Assembly: GCF_018138715.1 (NCBI RefSeq)
Contig: NZ_JAGSHX010000006.1
Coordinates: 2,604,001-2,668,000, forward strand
Direction: 5' to 3'
Origin: Streptomyces asiaticus
GTDB taxonomy: Bacteria; Actinomycetota; Actinomycetes; Streptomycetales; Streptomycetaceae
DNA length: 64,000 bases
Shown here piece after piece: positions 33,471 through 44,900 of this stretch (the stretch's first letter is position 1; each line of letters begins with the position of its first letter). A program made the translations under genes and the position numbers. The notes beneath the pieces were generated by a model that searched no databases, had not been told where the DNA came from, and was given only the letters and a program-made list of their open reading frames with translations.

Positions 33471-35555
33471 ATGCCCGCAACCCAACGCCCGGCGGCAAAA
33501 CCGATACAAAGGACAAAAGCCGCCACCGCGTCTCCATCCGCACTGCCGTCAGGTGATCCTATGATCGGTCGCATTCCCATTCTGGATATCCGCCCGCTGA
33601 TCGACTGCGGCCGCCGCCCCGCCAAGGCGGTGGTGGACGAGACCTTCGAGGTCAGTGCCACCGTGTTCCGGGAAGGTCATGACGCGGTCAACGCCAATGT
33701 GGTCCTCCGGGATCCGTCCGGCCGCTCCGGCCCCTGGACCCCGATGCGTGAACTCGCCCCCGGCACCGACCGCTGGGGCGCCGAGGTCACCCCCGGCGCG
33801 CCCGGCCGCTGGACGTACACGGTCGAGGCGTGGAGCGATCCGATCGCCACCTGGCGCCATCACGCCCGTATCAAGGTCCCGGCCGGGATCGACACCGATC
33901 TGGTCCTGGAGGAGGGCGCCTTGCTGCATGAGCGCGCCGCGGCCGGAGTGCCCAAGAACGACGGCCGGGAGGCGGTGCTGGCGGCCGTCGACGGGCTGCG
34001 CGACGAGCGCCGCCCGGTGGCCGACCGGCTCGCCGCCGCCCTCGCGCCCGATGTGACCGACGCCCTCGACCGCCACCCGCTGCGGGAGTTGGTCACCTCC
34101 TCGCGCCCCATGCCGCTCCAGGTGGACCGGGAGCGCGCGCTGTTCGGCTCCTGGTACGAGCTCTTCCCGCGCTCGGAGGGCGCCAAGGTGACCGAGGGGC
34201 GGCGGCCGGTCAGCGGCACCCTGCGCACCGCCGCCGAGCGGCTGCCCGCGATCGCCGCCGCGGGCTTCGACGTGGTCTATCTGCCGCCGATCCACCCCAT
34301 CGGCACCGCCTTCCGCAAGGGCCCCAACAACACGCTCTCCGCGGGCCCCTTCGACGTGGGCTCGCCCTGGGCCATCGGCTCGGCCGACGGCGGCCATGAC
34401 GCGATCCACCCCGACCTCGGCACCTTCGAGGACTTCGACCACTTCGTGGCGCGCGCCCGGGAGCTGCGCGTGGAGGTCGCGCTGGACTTCGCGCTCCAGT
34501 GCTCCCCGGACCACCCCTGGGTCTCCCAGCACCCCGAGTGGTTCCACCAGCGCGCCGACGGCACCATCGCGTACGCCGAGAACCCGCCCAAGAAGTACCA
34601 GGACATCTTTCCGCTCGCCTTCGACCGGGACTTCCACGGGCTGGTCCGGGAGACCGAGCGGGTGCTGCGCTTCTGGATGGCGCACGGGGTGCGGATCTTC
34701 CGGGTGGACAATCCGCACACCAAGCCGGTGGTCTTCTGGGAGAAGGTGCTCGGCGACATCCACCGCTCCGACCCCGATGTCCTCTTCCTCTCCGAGGCGT
34801 TCACCCGCCCGGCGATGCTGAACGCCCTCGGCGCGGTCGGCTTCCACCAGTCGTACACCTACTTCACCTGGCGGAACACCAAGCAGGAGCTCACCGACTA
34901 CCTCACCGAGCTGTCGCGGGACGCGGCCGCCTGGATGCGGCCCAACTTCTTCGTCAACACCCCCGACATCCTGCACGCCTACCTCCAGGAGGGCGGCCGC
35001 CCGGCGTTCGAGGTGCGGGCCGTGCTGGCCGCCACCCTCTCCCCCAGCTGGGGCGTCTACGCGGGCTACGAACTGTGCGAGAGCACCCCGGTGCGCCCCG
35101 GCAGCGAGGAGTACCTGGACTCGGAGAAGTACCAGCTGCGGCCGCGCGACTGGGCGGCGGCCGAGCGCGAGGGAAGAACGATCACCCCGCTGCTCACCCG
35201 GCTGAACCGGGTGCGCCGCCGCCATCCCGCCCTGCGCCGGCTGCGCAACCTCAGATTCCACCACGCCGACAACGATTCCGTCATCGCCTACTCCAAGCGC
35301 GCGGGCGACTCGTGTGTGGTCACGGTCGTCAACCTCGACCCTCACCACACCCAGGAGGCGACGGTCTCGTTGAACATGCCGGAACTCGGCCTCGAGTGGC
35401 ATGAGTCCGTCCCGGTGCGCGACGAGCTCACCGGCGAGACCTATCACTGGGGCAGGGACAACTATGTGCGCCTGGAGCCGGGGCGGGATATGGCTCCGGC
35501 GCATGTGCTGTCCCTGCGACCGTCCTCACCGATCGGAGGGTCACCCACAACATGA
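33471..35555 (+). CDS. glgE: Maltose-1-phosphate:alpha-glucan maltosyltransferase
   Basis: Predicted 694 residues, GH13 subfamily 3. It transfers maltosyl units from alpha-maltose-1-phosphate to the growing alpha-1,4-glucan. After a 30-residue extension, domain N begins [23 protein letters not shown]. The nucleophile is Asp 413 in [15 protein letters not shown] and the acid/base Glu 442 in [11 protein letters not shown]. Both are shifted by 19 from S. coelicolor GlgE1 (Asp 394, Glu 423), which shows that the N-terminus is longer by that amount. The first gene of the operon; its end overlaps treS (ATGA at 35552-35555). AGGAG precedes the ATG. Confidence 0.96.
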   Translation: MPATQRPAAKPIQRTKAATASPSALPSGDPMIGRIPILDIRPLIDCGRRPAKAVVDETFEVSATVFREGHDAVNANVVLRDPSGRSGPWTPMRELAPGTDRWGAEVTPGAPGRWTYTVEAWSDPIATWRHHARIKVPAGIDTDLVLEEGALLHERAAAGVPKNDGREAVLAAVDGLRDERRPVADRLAAALAPDVTDALDRHPLRELVTSSRPMPLQVDRERALFGSWYELFPRSEGAKVTEGRRPVSGTLRTAAERLPAIAAAGFDVVYLPPIHPIGTAFRKGPNNTLSAGPFDVGSPWAIGSADGGHDAIHPDLGTFEDFDHFVARARELRVEVALDFALQCSPDHPWVSQHPEWFHQRADGTIAYAENPPKKYQDIFPLAFDRDFHGLVRETERVLRFWMAHGVRIFRVDNPHTKPVVFWEKVLGDIHRSDPDVLFLSEAFTRPAMLNALGAVGFHQSYTYFTWRNTKQELTDYLTELSRDAAAWMRPNFFVNTPDILHAYLQEGGRPAFEVRAVLAATLSPSWGVYAGYELCESTPVRPGSEEYLDSEKYQLRPRDWAAAEREGRTITPLLTRLNRVRRRHPALRRLRNLRFHHADNDSVIAYSKRAGDSCVVTVVNLDPHHTQEATVSLNMPELGLEWHESVPVRDELTGETYHWGRDNYVRLEPGRDMAPAHVLSLRPSSPIGGSPTT

Positions 35556-37297
35556 TCGTCAACGAGCCCGTACCGGACACATTCGAGGACACGCCCGCGG
35601 GCGACCGCGATCCCGACTGGTTCAAGCGCGCGGTCTTCTACGAGGTCCTGGTCCGCTCCTTCCAGGACAGCAACGGCGACGGCGTCGGCGACCTCAAGGG
35701 CCTGACGGCCAAGCTGGACTATCTGCAATGGCTGGGCGTGGACTGCCTGTGGCTGCCGCCGTTCTTCGCCTCACCGCTGCGCGACGGCGGCTACGACGTC
35801 TCGGACTACACCGCCGTGCTGCCGGAGTTCGGGGACCTCGCGGACTTCGTGGAGTTCGTCGACGCCGCTCATCAGCGCGGGATGCGCGTGATCATTGACT
35901 TTGTCATGAACCACACGAGTGATCAGCATCCGTGGTTCCAGGAGTCCCGCAGCGACCCGGACGGACCGTACGGCGACTACTACGTCTGGGCCGACGACGA
36001 CAAGCAGTACCAGGACGCGCGGATCATCTTCGTCGACACCGAGACGTCCAACTGGACCTTTGATCCGGTACGTAAGCAGTACTACTGGCACCGCTTCTTC
36101 TCGCACCAGCCGGACCTCAACTTCGAGAACCCCGCCGTCCAGGAGGAGGTACTGGCCGCCCTGCGCTTCTGGCTGGACCTGGGCATCGACGGATTCCGGC
36201 TCGACGCCGTCCCCTATCTGTACGCCGAGGAGGGCACCGACTGCGAGAACCTGCCCCGGACGCATGAGATGCTCCGGCGCGTCCGGGCCGAGATCGACGC
36301 CCACTATCCGGACACCGTGCTGCTGGCCGAGGCCAATCAGTGGCCGGAGGACGTCGTCGACTACTTCGGCGACTTCTCGGCGGGCGGCGACGAATGCCAT
36401 ATGGCCTTCCACTTCCCGGTGATGCCGCGCATCTTCATGGCGGTGCGGCGCGAGTCCCGCTACCCGGTCTCGGAGATCCTCGCCAAGACCCCCGCCATCC
36501 CCTCCGGCTGTCAGTGGGGCATCTTCCTGCGCAACCACGACGAACTGACGCTGGAGATGGTCACCGACGAAGAGCGCGACTACATGTACGCGGAGTACGC
36601 CAAGGATCCGAGAATGCGGGCCAACATCGGCATCCGCAGACGACTGGCGCCCCTGCTGGACAACGACCGCAACCAGATCGAGCTGTTCACCGCGCTGCTG
36701 CTGTCCCTGCCCGGCTCGCCGATCCTCTACTACGGGGACGAGATCGGCATGGGCGACAACATCTGGCTCGGCGACCGCGACGCCGTGCGCACCCCCATGC
36801 AGTGGACCCCCGACCGGAACGCGGGCTTCTCCTCCTGCGATCCGGGGCGGTTGTTCCTGCCGACCATCATGGACCCGGTCTACGGCTATCAGGTCACCAA
36901 TGTCGAGGCGGCCATGAGCAGCCCGTCCTCGCTGCTGCACTGGACCCGGCGGATGATCGAGATCCGTAAGCAGAACCCCGCCTTCGGGCTCGGCTCCTTC
37001 ACCGAGCTGCCGTCCTCCAACCCGGCCGTCCTCGCGTTCCTGCGCGAGGCTCCGAGGACCCGGGACGGCGAGGACGACCTGGTGCTGTGCGTGAACAACT
37101 TCTCGCGCTTCGCCCAGCCCACCGAGCTGGACCTCCAGTCCTTCGCCGGCCGCCATCCGGTCGAGCTGATCGGCGGGGTCCGCTTCCCGGCCATCGGCGA
37201 GCTGCCGTATCTGCTCACCCTGGCCGGGCACGGCTTCTACTGGTTCCGGCTACGGCGCGGCGAACCGGTGGGGCACTGGGCGGACCGCGTCGGCTGA
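35552..37297 (+). CDS. treS: Maltose alpha-D-glucosyltransferase / trehalose synthase
   Basis: Predicted 581 residues of GH13 subfamily 16. TreS interconverts trehalose and maltose and so links trehalose to the maltokinase step. The catalytic residues are Asp 218 ([11 protein letters not shown]), Glu 260 ([12 protein letters not shown]) and Asp 330 ([10 protein letters not shown]). The N-terminal [20 protein letters not shown] is characteristic. There is no fused maltokinase domain; the separate pep2 gene follows after 489 bases. It is translationally coupled to glgE. A long hairpin-forming repeat (37306-37498) lies just after the stop. Confidence 0.96.
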   Translation: MIVNEPVPDTFEDTPAGDRDPDWFKRAVFYEVLVRSFQDSNGDGVGDLKGLTAKLDYLQWLGVDCLWLPPFFASPLRDGGYDVSDYTAVLPEFGDLADFVEFVDAAHQRGMRVIIDFVMNHTSDQHPWFQESRSDPDGPYGDYYVWADDDKQYQDARIIFVDTETSNWTFDPVRKQYYWHRFFSHQPDLNFENPAVQEEVLAALRFWLDLGIDGFRLDAVPYLYAEEGTDCENLPRTHEMLRRVRAEIDAHYPDTVLLAEANQWPEDVVDYFGDFSAGGDECHMAFHFPVMPRIFMAVRRESRYPVSEILAKTPAIPSGCQWGIFLRNHDELTLEMVTDEERDYMYAEYAKDPRMRANIGIRRRLAPLLDNDRNQIELFTALLLSLPGSPILYYGDEIGMGDNIWLGDRDAVRTPMQWTPDRNAGFSSCDPGRLFLPTIMDPVYGYQVTNVEAAMSSPSSLLHWTRRMIEIRKQNPAFGLGSFTELPSSNPAVLAFLREAPRTRDGEDDLVLCVNNFSRFAQPTELDLQSFAGRHPVELIGGVRFPAIGELPYLLTLAGHGFYWFRLRRGEPVGHWADRVG

Positions 37298-37305
37298 GCG
37301 ATGCT

Positions 37306-37498
37306 TTCCCCTCCCCGCCCCTTCCCGACACCTGACGATATGCGGCTCCGCCGCGTGGGGGGGGGCTCCGCCCCTGGACCCCCGGACGCCCTTCGGGCGT
37401 GTCCTCAATCGCCGGACGGGCTGAAATCAGCCCCTCCGGCGCTTGAGGAGCGGGGTCTGGGGCGGAGCCCCAGTTGAGGGAAGGGGCGGGGAGGGGAA
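37306..37498. repeat. 193-bp inverted-repeat element (MITE/REP-like) between treS and pep2
   Basis: The ends are perfect 21-bp inverted repeats, the left starting TTCCCCTCCCCGCCC at 37306-37326 and the right at 37478-37498. Inner inverted segments also pair (GGGGCTCCGCCCC with GGGGCGGAGCCCC), and there is an internal hairpin (CGCCGGACGGGCTG / CAGCCCCTCCGGCG). The first 48 bases (37308-37355) recur exactly at 49481-49528. A dispersed, non-coding element; it could weaken read-through from glgE-treS into pep2. Confidence 0.85.
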
Positions 37499-37786
37499 CA
37501 GCCCGCCGCGGGCACCAAGACCGCCGTCCGGTTTCGGCCAGGGCGCGGCCCCCGCTCCGGCTCTCGCTCGTCCGTACGCGTCCATCTCGGGCGCGTACGG
37601 GCGTTTTCGACCCCCCGTCATGGGCACTCTGTACTCACACCGTCACCGGCGGGCCCGATGGCGTTCACCGGGCTCGCCGTACGGACGATCCTCGCCCGAC
37701 ACGTCCCGCACCGTCGCACAGTCAATGCCGCAATCCGGGACACTTTGCCCTGATCTGTCGTGTGCCCGGGGAAAGGACGCGACGCC

Positions 37787-39325
37787 ATGCCGGAAGCTCC
37801 GCTCTCCCGGGGGGCACATCACCCGCCGACCGCCGTACCGCGGGACCAGCCCCCACCGGCCGCGGTCCGCACCACCGCGGCCGCGGGCCCGCCCGGGCTG
37901 CTCACCTCGCTCGCGCCGCTGCTCGCCGAGTGGCTGCCCCGGCAGCGCTGGTTCGCGGGCAAGGGCCGTCCCGTCACCGGCTTCGCGCTGGTCTCCGCGA
38001 CCGAGCTGCTGCCGTGGCGGGCGAGCGGCGGCACGCCCGGGCTGCTCCATCTGCTGATCCGCGCCGAGCAGCCGGAGCCGCCCGGCCACCGGCACGGCTT
38101 CGGCTGCGGCCACCGGCGCGGGGCGGCGGCCAGCGACTGCTACCAGCTGCTGCTCGGGGCGCGCCCCGCCCTGCCGCCGTCGCTCGCCCCCGCGCTCATC
38201 GGCCGGCCCAGCGGCGGGCCGCTGGACGGGCAGACGGTGTACGAGGCGCTGGCCGACCCCCGGCTCACCACCCTGCTGCTGGAGCGGCTGCGGATGCCGG
38301 GGCGGCTCGGCCCGCTGCGCTTCGTACGGGAGCCGTCCAGCGCGATCCCCTCCGCGCTCGCGCCCCGGGTGATGACCGCCGAGCAGTCCAACTCCTCGGT
38401 GGTTTACGGCGATACGTTTATTCTCAAGCTCTTCCGACGGGTCAGCCCCGGCACCAATCCGGACCTCGAACTCCCCCTCGCGCTCGCCCGCACCGGCTGC
38501 TCCCGGGTGCCCGCGCCCGCCGCCTGGTTCGAGGCCGAGCCCCCGGCCGAGGGCGCCGGGCCACGGCCGGAGCCGTTCACCCTGGGGGTGCTCCAGCCCT
38601 TCCTGGCCGGTTCCCGGGACGGCTGGCAGCTCGCGCTGGACGCCCTGGCCGCCGGGGGCGACTTCACCGACGCCGCCCGCGCGCTGGGGCACGCGACCGC
38701 CGAGGTCCACCTGGCGATGGCCCGCGCACTGCCCACCTCCGTACTGCGCCGCCCGCAGATCGAGCACCTCGCGGCCGCCATGAGCGAACGGCTCGACTCG
38801 GCCGCCGCCGCGGTGCCCGCCCTCCAGCCGTACCGCACCGCGCTGCACGGCGCGTACGAGGACCTGGCCGCGCTGGGGCGTGCGGGCCGCACCTGGGCGG
38901 CCCAGCGCATCCACGGCGATCTGCACCTGGGGCAGGCGCTGCTCACGGGAAACAGCGGGGACGGCGGCGGAGGCGGGCGGTGGTCGCTCATCGACTTCGA
39001 GGGCGAGCCGTCCCGTCCGCTGGCCGAGCGGCGCCGCCCGCAGCCGCCGGTGCGCGACATCGCGGGCATGCTGCGGTCCTTCGACTACGCGGCGGCCGTG
39101 GGGCGCCATGAGCGCCCGCAGGAGTGGGCGGGCCGCACCCGCGCCGCGTACTGCGCGGGCTACGCGGAGGCGTCCGGCACCGATCCGCGTGACGAGCCGG
39201 AGCTGCTGCGCGCCCATGAGACCGACAAGGCCGTCTACGAGGTGCTCTACGAGGCACGGCACCGCCCCGACTGGCTGTCCGTCCCGATGACCGCGATCCA
39301 CCGCCTGGCCGCCACCCGCGCCTGA
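37787..39325 (+). CDS. pep2: Maltokinase (Pep2/Mak)
   Basis: Predicted 512 residues. It phosphorylates maltose with ATP to maltose-1-phosphate, the GlgE donor. The N-terminal cap is followed by an aminoglycoside-phosphotransferase-like kinase: [15 protein letters not shown] near the start, [18 protein letters not shown] (ATP-lobe Lys), the catalytic loop [14 protein letters not shown] and the metal-binding [12 protein letters not shown]. The ATG at 37787 has GGGGAAAGGA upstream; a longer frame to 37760 is less likely. It lies in order between treS and glgB, as in other Streptomyces GlgE loci. Confidence 0.94.
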   Translation: MPEAPLSRGAHHPPTAVPRDQPPPAAVRTTAAAGPPGLLTSLAPLLAEWLPRQRWFAGKGRPVTGFALVSATELLPWRASGGTPGLLHLLIRAEQPEPPGHRHGFGCGHRRGAAASDCYQLLLGARPALPPSLAPALIGRPSGGPLDGQTVYEALADPRLTTLLLERLRMPGRLGPLRFVREPSSAIPSALAPRVMTAEQSNSSVVYGDTFILKLFRRVSPGTNPDLELPLALARTGCSRVPAPAAWFEAEPPAEGAGPRPEPFTLGVLQPFLAGSRDGWQLALDALAAGGDFTDAARALGHATAEVHLAMARALPTSVLRRPQIEHLAAAMSERLDSAAAAVPALQPYRTALHGAYEDLAALGRAGRTWAAQRIHGDLHLGQALLTGNSGDGGGGGRWSLIDFEGEPSRPLAERRRPQPPVRDIAGMLRSFDYAAAVGRHERPQEWAGRTRAAYCAGYAEASGTDPRDEPELLRAHETDKAVYEVLYEARHRPDWLSVPMTAIHRLAATRA

Positions 39326-39390
39326 CCGCGGCCGGCTCCCTCATCCGCCGTTCCCTCCGACACCTCCGACACCCCCGGGAGGACCACCCC

Positions 39391-41892
39391 GTGACCGCAC
39401 GACCGCCGTCCGGCCAGTACCCGTCCGACGAGGGACCGGGCCACGCGCCCGCCGCCACCGGCGCCACAGCCGGCCCGGCGGTCCCGGCGACGTTCCTCTC
39501 CGCCCGGCCCCATCCGCCCGCGCACCCGGGCCGCGAGGCCCGGGTGTCCTACGGCTCACCGCCCGTGCCCCGGGCGCCCCGCACGGACGAGGAGCCGCAG
39601 GAGGAGAACGGCGGCACGGGCGGGCCCTCGCGGGTGGCCGGGCGGCCCGTGGCCGGGGGCGGCGCGGGCCCGGACGACGTGGTGGAGGACGAGCGCGGGG
39701 TGCGGGCCGCGCCCGCGCTGGCGGGCGAGGACCGGCGGCGGCTGCTGGCCGGGGCGCATCACGATCCGCACGCGGTGCTCGGCGCCCACCCCGTGCCCGG
39801 CGGGGTGCTGTTCCGGACCCTGCGCCCGTACGCCCGGTCGGTGACCGTCGCCGCCGGCGGACTGCGCGCCCGGCTGCGGGCCGAGGGGGACGGGCTGTTC
39901 TCCGGGGTGCTGCCGCTGCGGGAGATCCCGGACTACCGGCTGCTGGTGGCGTACGAGGACGCCGAGCTGGAGCTGCACGACCCGTACCGCTTCCTGCCCG
40001 CCATCGGCGAACTCGATCTGCACCTCATCGGCGAGGGCCGTCACGAGGAGCTGTGGCAGGCGCTCGGCGCGCGGCCGATGACCCACCAGGGCGTGGCCGG
40101 GACCCGCTTCACCGTATGGGCGCCCAATGCCCTCGGGGTGCGGCTGACCGGCGACTTCACCTACTGGGACGGCACCGCGCTGCCGATGCGCTCGCTCGGC
40201 GGCAGCGGCGTGTGGGAGCTGTTCCTGCCGGGCGTGGGCGAGGGCGCGCTCTACAAGTTCGAGATCACCCGGCCCGACGGCGGCCACTCCCTGCGCGCCG
40301 ACCCGATGGCGCGGCGCACCGAGTGCCCGCCCGCCACCGCCTCCGTCGTCCACGCCTCGCACCACGACTGGGGCGATGACGCGTGGATGGCGCGGCGGAA
40401 GGGCGGGCGCGTCCATGAGCTGCCGTTCTCCGTCTACGAGGTGCACCTGCCCTCCTGGCGGCCGGGGCTGACCTACCGGCAGCTCGCCGAGCAGCTCCCG
40501 GCGTACGTCAAGGACCTGGGCTTCACCCACGTCGAGCTGATGCCGGTGGCCGAGCACCCCTTCGGCGGCTCCTGGGGCTACCAGGTGACCGGCTTCTACG
40601 CGCCCACGGCCCGCCTCGGCACCCCGGACGACTTCAAGTACCTGGTGGACGCGCTGCACCGGGCGGACATCGGGGTCATCGTGGACTGGGTGCCCGCGCA
40701 CTTCCCGAAGGACGCCTGGGCACTGGCGGAGTTCGACGGCCGTCCGCTGTACGAGCCCGCCGATCCGCTGCGGGCCGCGCACCCCGACTGGGGCACGCTG
40801 GAGTTCGACTACGGGCGCACGGAGGTGCGCAACTTCCTGGTGGCGAACGCGGTCTACTGGTGCGAGGAGTTCCACATCGACGGCCTGCGCGTGGACGCCG
40901 TCGCCTCCATGCTCTACCTCGACTACTCCCGCGAGCCCGGCCAGTGGACGCCCAACGCGCACGGCGGCCGCGAGAACCTGGACGCGGTCGCCTTCCTCCA
41001 GGAGATGAACGCGACCGTCTACCGCCGCTGCCCGGGCGTGGTCACCATCGCCGAGGAGTCGACCGCGTGGGACGGGGTCACCCGCGCCACCCACCACGTG
41101 GGCCCCAGCGGCTTCGGCGGCCTCGGCTTCGGGCTGAAGTGGAACATGGGGTGGATGCACGACTCGCTGGGCTATCTCGCGCACGAGCCGGTGCACCGCG
41201 CCTACCACCACCACGAGATGACGTTCTCGATGGTGTACGCGTACAGCGAGAACTACGTACTGCCGATCTCGCACGACGAGGTGGTGCACGGCAAGCGGGC
41301 CCTGGTGTCGAAGATGCCCGGCGACTGGTGGCAGCGGCGCGCCACCCACCGCGCCTACCTCGGCTTCATGTGGGCCCACCCGGGCAAGCAACTGCTCTTC
41401 ATGGGCCAGGAGTTCGCGCAGGGCGCCGAGTGGTCGGAGGCGCACGGTCCCGACTGGTGGCTGCTGGACCCGTCGTACTCCGCCGAGCCCGACCACCGGG
41501 GCGTCCGCGACCTGGTCCGCGACCTCAACCGGACGTACACGGCCACGCCCGCGCTGTGGCAGCGGGACACCGACCCCGAGGGCTTCTCCTGGATCGAGGG
41601 CGATGCCCGCGAGGACAACGTCTTCGCCTTCCTCCGCTACGACGCCGAGGGCTCCCCGCTGCTGGCCATCAGCAACTTCTCCCCGGTGGTCCGGCATGAG
41701 TACCGCATCGGGACGCCGGATGCGGTGCCGGTGTGGCGCGAGGTGCTGAACACCGACGACCGGCGCTACGGCGGCAGCGGTGTGGTCAACGCCGAACCGC
41801 TGAAGGCCGAGCCCACGGCCGCCCATGGCCGCCCGGCGAGCCTGTTGCCGGTGCTTCCGCCGCTGGCCACGATCTGGCTGCGCCCGGTCTGA
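39391..41892 (+). CDS. glgB: 1,4-alpha-glucan branching enzyme
   Basis: Predicted 833 residues, GH13 subfamily 9 with CBM48. It introduces alpha-1,6 branches into the glucan made by GlgE. A 100-residue Pro/Gly-rich extension precedes the two N-terminal beta domains ([47 protein letters not shown]). Catalytic residues are Asp 502 ([14 protein letters not shown]), Glu 555 ([13 protein letters not shown]) and Asp 629 ([11 protein letters not shown]). The GTG at 39391 has GGGAGGA 7 bases upstream. It is the last gene of the glgE operon, 65 bases after pep2. Confidence 0.95.
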   Translation: MTARPPSGQYPSDEGPGHAPAATGATAGPAVPATFLSARPHPPAHPGREARVSYGSPPVPRAPRTDEEPQEENGGTGGPSRVAGRPVAGGGAGPDDVVEDERGVRAAPALAGEDRRRLLAGAHHDPHAVLGAHPVPGGVLFRTLRPYARSVTVAAGGLRARLRAEGDGLFSGVLPLREIPDYRLLVAYEDAELELHDPYRFLPAIGELDLHLIGEGRHEELWQALGARPMTHQGVAGTRFTVWAPNALGVRLTGDFTYWDGTALPMRSLGGSGVWELFLPGVGEGALYKFEITRPDGGHSLRADPMARRTECPPATASVVHASHHDWGDDAWMARRKGGRVHELPFSVYEVHLPSWRPGLTYRQLAEQLPAYVKDLGFTHVELMPVAEHPFGGSWGYQVTGFYAPTARLGTPDDFKYLVDALHRADIGVIVDWVPAHFPKDAWALAEFDGRPLYEPADPLRAAHPDWGTLEFDYGRTEVRNFLVANAVYWCEEFHIDGLRVDAVASMLYLDYSREPGQWTPNAHGGRENLDAVAFLQEMNATVYRRCPGVVTIAEESTAWDGVTRATHHVGPSGFGGLGFGLKWNMGWMHDSLGYLAHEPVHRAYHHHEMTFSMVYAYSENYVLPISHDEVVHGKRALVSKMPGDWWQRRATHRAYLGFMWAHPGKQLLFMGQEFAQGAEWSEAHGPDWWLLDPSYSAEPDHRGVRDLVRDLNRTYTATPALWQRDTDPEGFSWIEGDAREDNVFAFLRYDAEGSPLLAISNFSPVVRHEYRIGTPDAVPVWREVLNTDDRRYGGSGVVNAEPLKAEPTAAHGRPASLLPVLPPLATIWLRPV

Positions 41893-41915
41893 GCCGTCGC
41901 TGAGGGGTTCGCGGA

Positions 41916-41942
41916 CGCGCGCTCCGGATCACCGGGCGCGCG
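41916..41942. terminator. Weak hairpin between convergent glgB and STAND-WD40 genes
   Basis: CGCGCGCTCCGG pairs imperfectly with CCGGGCGCGCG across four bases. It lies in the 84-base gap between two convergent stops. No U-tract. Confidence 0.4.
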
Positions 41943-41976
41943 GAGGCGATATGGACGAGCGAACGGCACGGTGCGC

Positions 41977-44900
41977 TCAGCAGATGTCGCGGTAGGAGAT
42001 CTCCGGGAGGTACGTCTTCCAGTCGGCCCGGGAGAGGCCGCCCCCGGCCCGTCGGCAGACGGCGGTCACGATCCGGGCGGGGTCGACGGCGTACCGCTGA
42101 AGGGGGACGTGCCGGCCCGCCACGAGCAGGGTCTTGCCGTCGTCGCCGAAGGCGAGCGCGAGCACTCCGTCACCGGGGGTCGGAAAGGCCGCCCCCAGTG
42201 GCTGCTGTGAGGCCACGTCCCACAGTTGGACGGTCCCGCCGTCGCCCGCGACCGCGAGCGTGCCACCGTCGGGGGAGAACGCCAGCGCCGTCACGGCTTC
42301 GGGCGCCTCCCGGGAGGCGCCGGTATACGTACCGGCGAGGTCTCCGAGGCGGTGTTCGACGTCCCCGTCCCACAGGCTCACCCGCCCGCTCATTCCCCCC
42401 GCGGCGAGGAAACGTCCGTCCCCGCTGAACTCGAGCGTGCTGACGAAATCCTGGCCGAGCGAAACGCTGGTCGCGCGCCCGGACGGCAAGGTGAAGACCT
42501 GCCCGTCGGCCGTGGCGAGCATCCGGCCGTCGGGGCGGAGCGCCATGCCCGCCTCCCAACGGTCAACGCGGGAGGAGGACACGTCTCCCTCTCGGGCGAT
42601 CGCCGTGCCCTGGCCACCTTCGCTGATCACCCTGCCCCGGCCACCCGGCCCGCGCGCTTCCCACCGCTCCAGCCGGCCCTCGTTCCGCCGATAGGCCAGC
42701 AGGTACGCACCCCCCGGCCCCGGCACTACCGTGTCGGTGCCGGAATCGCTTGCCTCGGTGTCGCTGAGGAGAGGCGGGAGACCGGAGTCGTCCGCCTTAC
42801 CGGTCAGCGCGACGGACCGCTTCCGATGCGGACCGCGGAGCCCCCAGAGCGTCACACGCTCGGTGCCCACGGAGGAGTCATCCGAGGAGTTCCGTGGGAC
42901 GGCACCGAAGGCGAAGGCCCTCCCGTCGGGGCTGAAACGGGTGAGGACGGCGCACCCGTCCGCGCCGCCGCCCCGGCCGCAGGGCGCGGACGGCAAACCG
43001 GCGACGCGGGCGCCGTCGGTGCCCCGGACCAGGCGGAAGCGCACCTTCTCCCCGGTCCTGGTCGCCGTCCCGAGCACACGGCCGTCCGGGCCGAACGCCG
43101 CGTCGGCCACCGGCTCGTGCCGCCATCCCGGCTGGACGGCGTCCTGTATGGAGATGGTCCGCACCACGGGATTGGAGCTGTCCTCCCCTCCGAGGTAGCG
43201 GATCTCCCCGCGTGCCGTATCGATCCGCAGCGCGTCGGCGGGCTCGTTCACCAGCGAGTAGCGGAACACCGGAGCGCCCGCGCTCGCGAGGCGCCACAGC
43301 AGGATCTCGCCGGGGGTCGCCGCCGCGAGGAACCGCCCGTCGGCGCTCAAGGTGACGTTCTCGGCCTTGGCGACGCGGATGCGGTGAATCTCCTTTCCCG
43401 TGGTCACGTCCCAGATCCGGATCCCGTGGCTGTCGCGGACCGCGAGCCGGTCGCGGTCCAGGCTGATGCGGGAGGCGTAGTCGTCGCAGGAGCTTTCCGT
43501 CGTGCCGTGCTCCCAGTCGCCTTTCCTCGTACGCCCCTCGGCGACGTCCCATAACGTGACCGGCCCCTTCTTCGGGCACAGCACGAGGTACCGGTCGTCC
43601 CCACTGACCACCGCCGCCCCGCCCGACGCCCCGCCGTCGCTCCGCGCCATCACGTGCCGGTACCGCAGATCGCGCAGGATGGCCGACGAGCCCCGTACCG
43701 TCAGCAAGGTCCGCCCGCTGGGACCGAAGTCGGGGTAGTCGTCCGCGGAGCCGAACGGTCCACCGTCCCTCTTCCCCGACGCCAGGTTCCACAGCTGGAG
43801 CCTCTGTCCCCGCGTCGCCAGCAGCCGTCTCCCGTCGGGGCTGGTGTTCAGGACCATCTCGTCCTCTCCCACCGTGAAGGGGACCCCGGACAGCTTCTGG
43901 GTGAGGACGTCCCACCGTCGTACCCGGTCACTCCCCACCACGACCAGGAAACGTCCGTCGGCGCTGAGCGACACGCCCCCCGGGGTGGCACCCGGAACAG
44001 GAATCCGGAAGGACCGCTCCTCCTTCTGGACCATGGCCCCGAGCAGCGATGACCGCGTCTCGGCCGTATGGCTGAGCCGCCACGCGGCGACGCTGAGCCG
44101 CATCGCCCTGACCGGATCGGAGGACCGCATGTTCTCCGCGACCGCGGCGATCCGCCGGGCGGCGGCCTCGGCGCCGCGCCGCTCGTTCGCCCGGTTCTGC
44201 TGCCACGCGACCACACCGGCCACCAGTGTCAGCACCACCAGCAGGGAGAGCGCGCCCACGAAGGTCCGCAGGCGCCGCCGCTCACGCGCGCCGAAGGTAC
44301 GGCTGGCCGCCAGGAACTCCCGTTCCACACGGGCGAGTTCGGCGGAGCGCTCTGGATCACCGAATGCCTCCGCCGCCGCGGTCAACCGCACCCCCCGGTA
44401 CAGCGCCCCCGGATCCCGCCCCATCTCCTCCCACGCCCGTGCCGCCTCTGTCAGCTTCCGGTGGATCCGCAGCCGCTCCCGGTCCTCCTCGATCCAGCCG
44501 CGCAGCCGCGGCCAGGCCATGATCAGGGCCTCGTGGGCCAGATCGACCGTGTTCCGGTCGAGGGTGATGAGCCGGGCGCGCGCCAGGCGGTCCAGCACGA
44601 TCGTCGTATCGGCCGACTCCGGTTCCCATTCCTCCCGGTCAACGGGGCGCCGAGTGTCCTGCGCGCCCTCGCCGGGGGTGATCAGGCGCAGCAGGATACG
44701 CCGGGCCGTCTCCGCCTGCGACGCGCTCAACTCCTCGTACACCCGCTCGGCGGTCTTCGCGATGGCGCCGTGGAGTCCGCCCACCGCCTCGTACATCTCC
44801 ACCGTGAGGGCCCGTCGGCGGCGCCTGTGCCAGGTTTCGAGCAGGGCATGGGACATGAGCGGCAGGCCGCCCGGTTCGTCGACGACCTCTTCGACGATCC

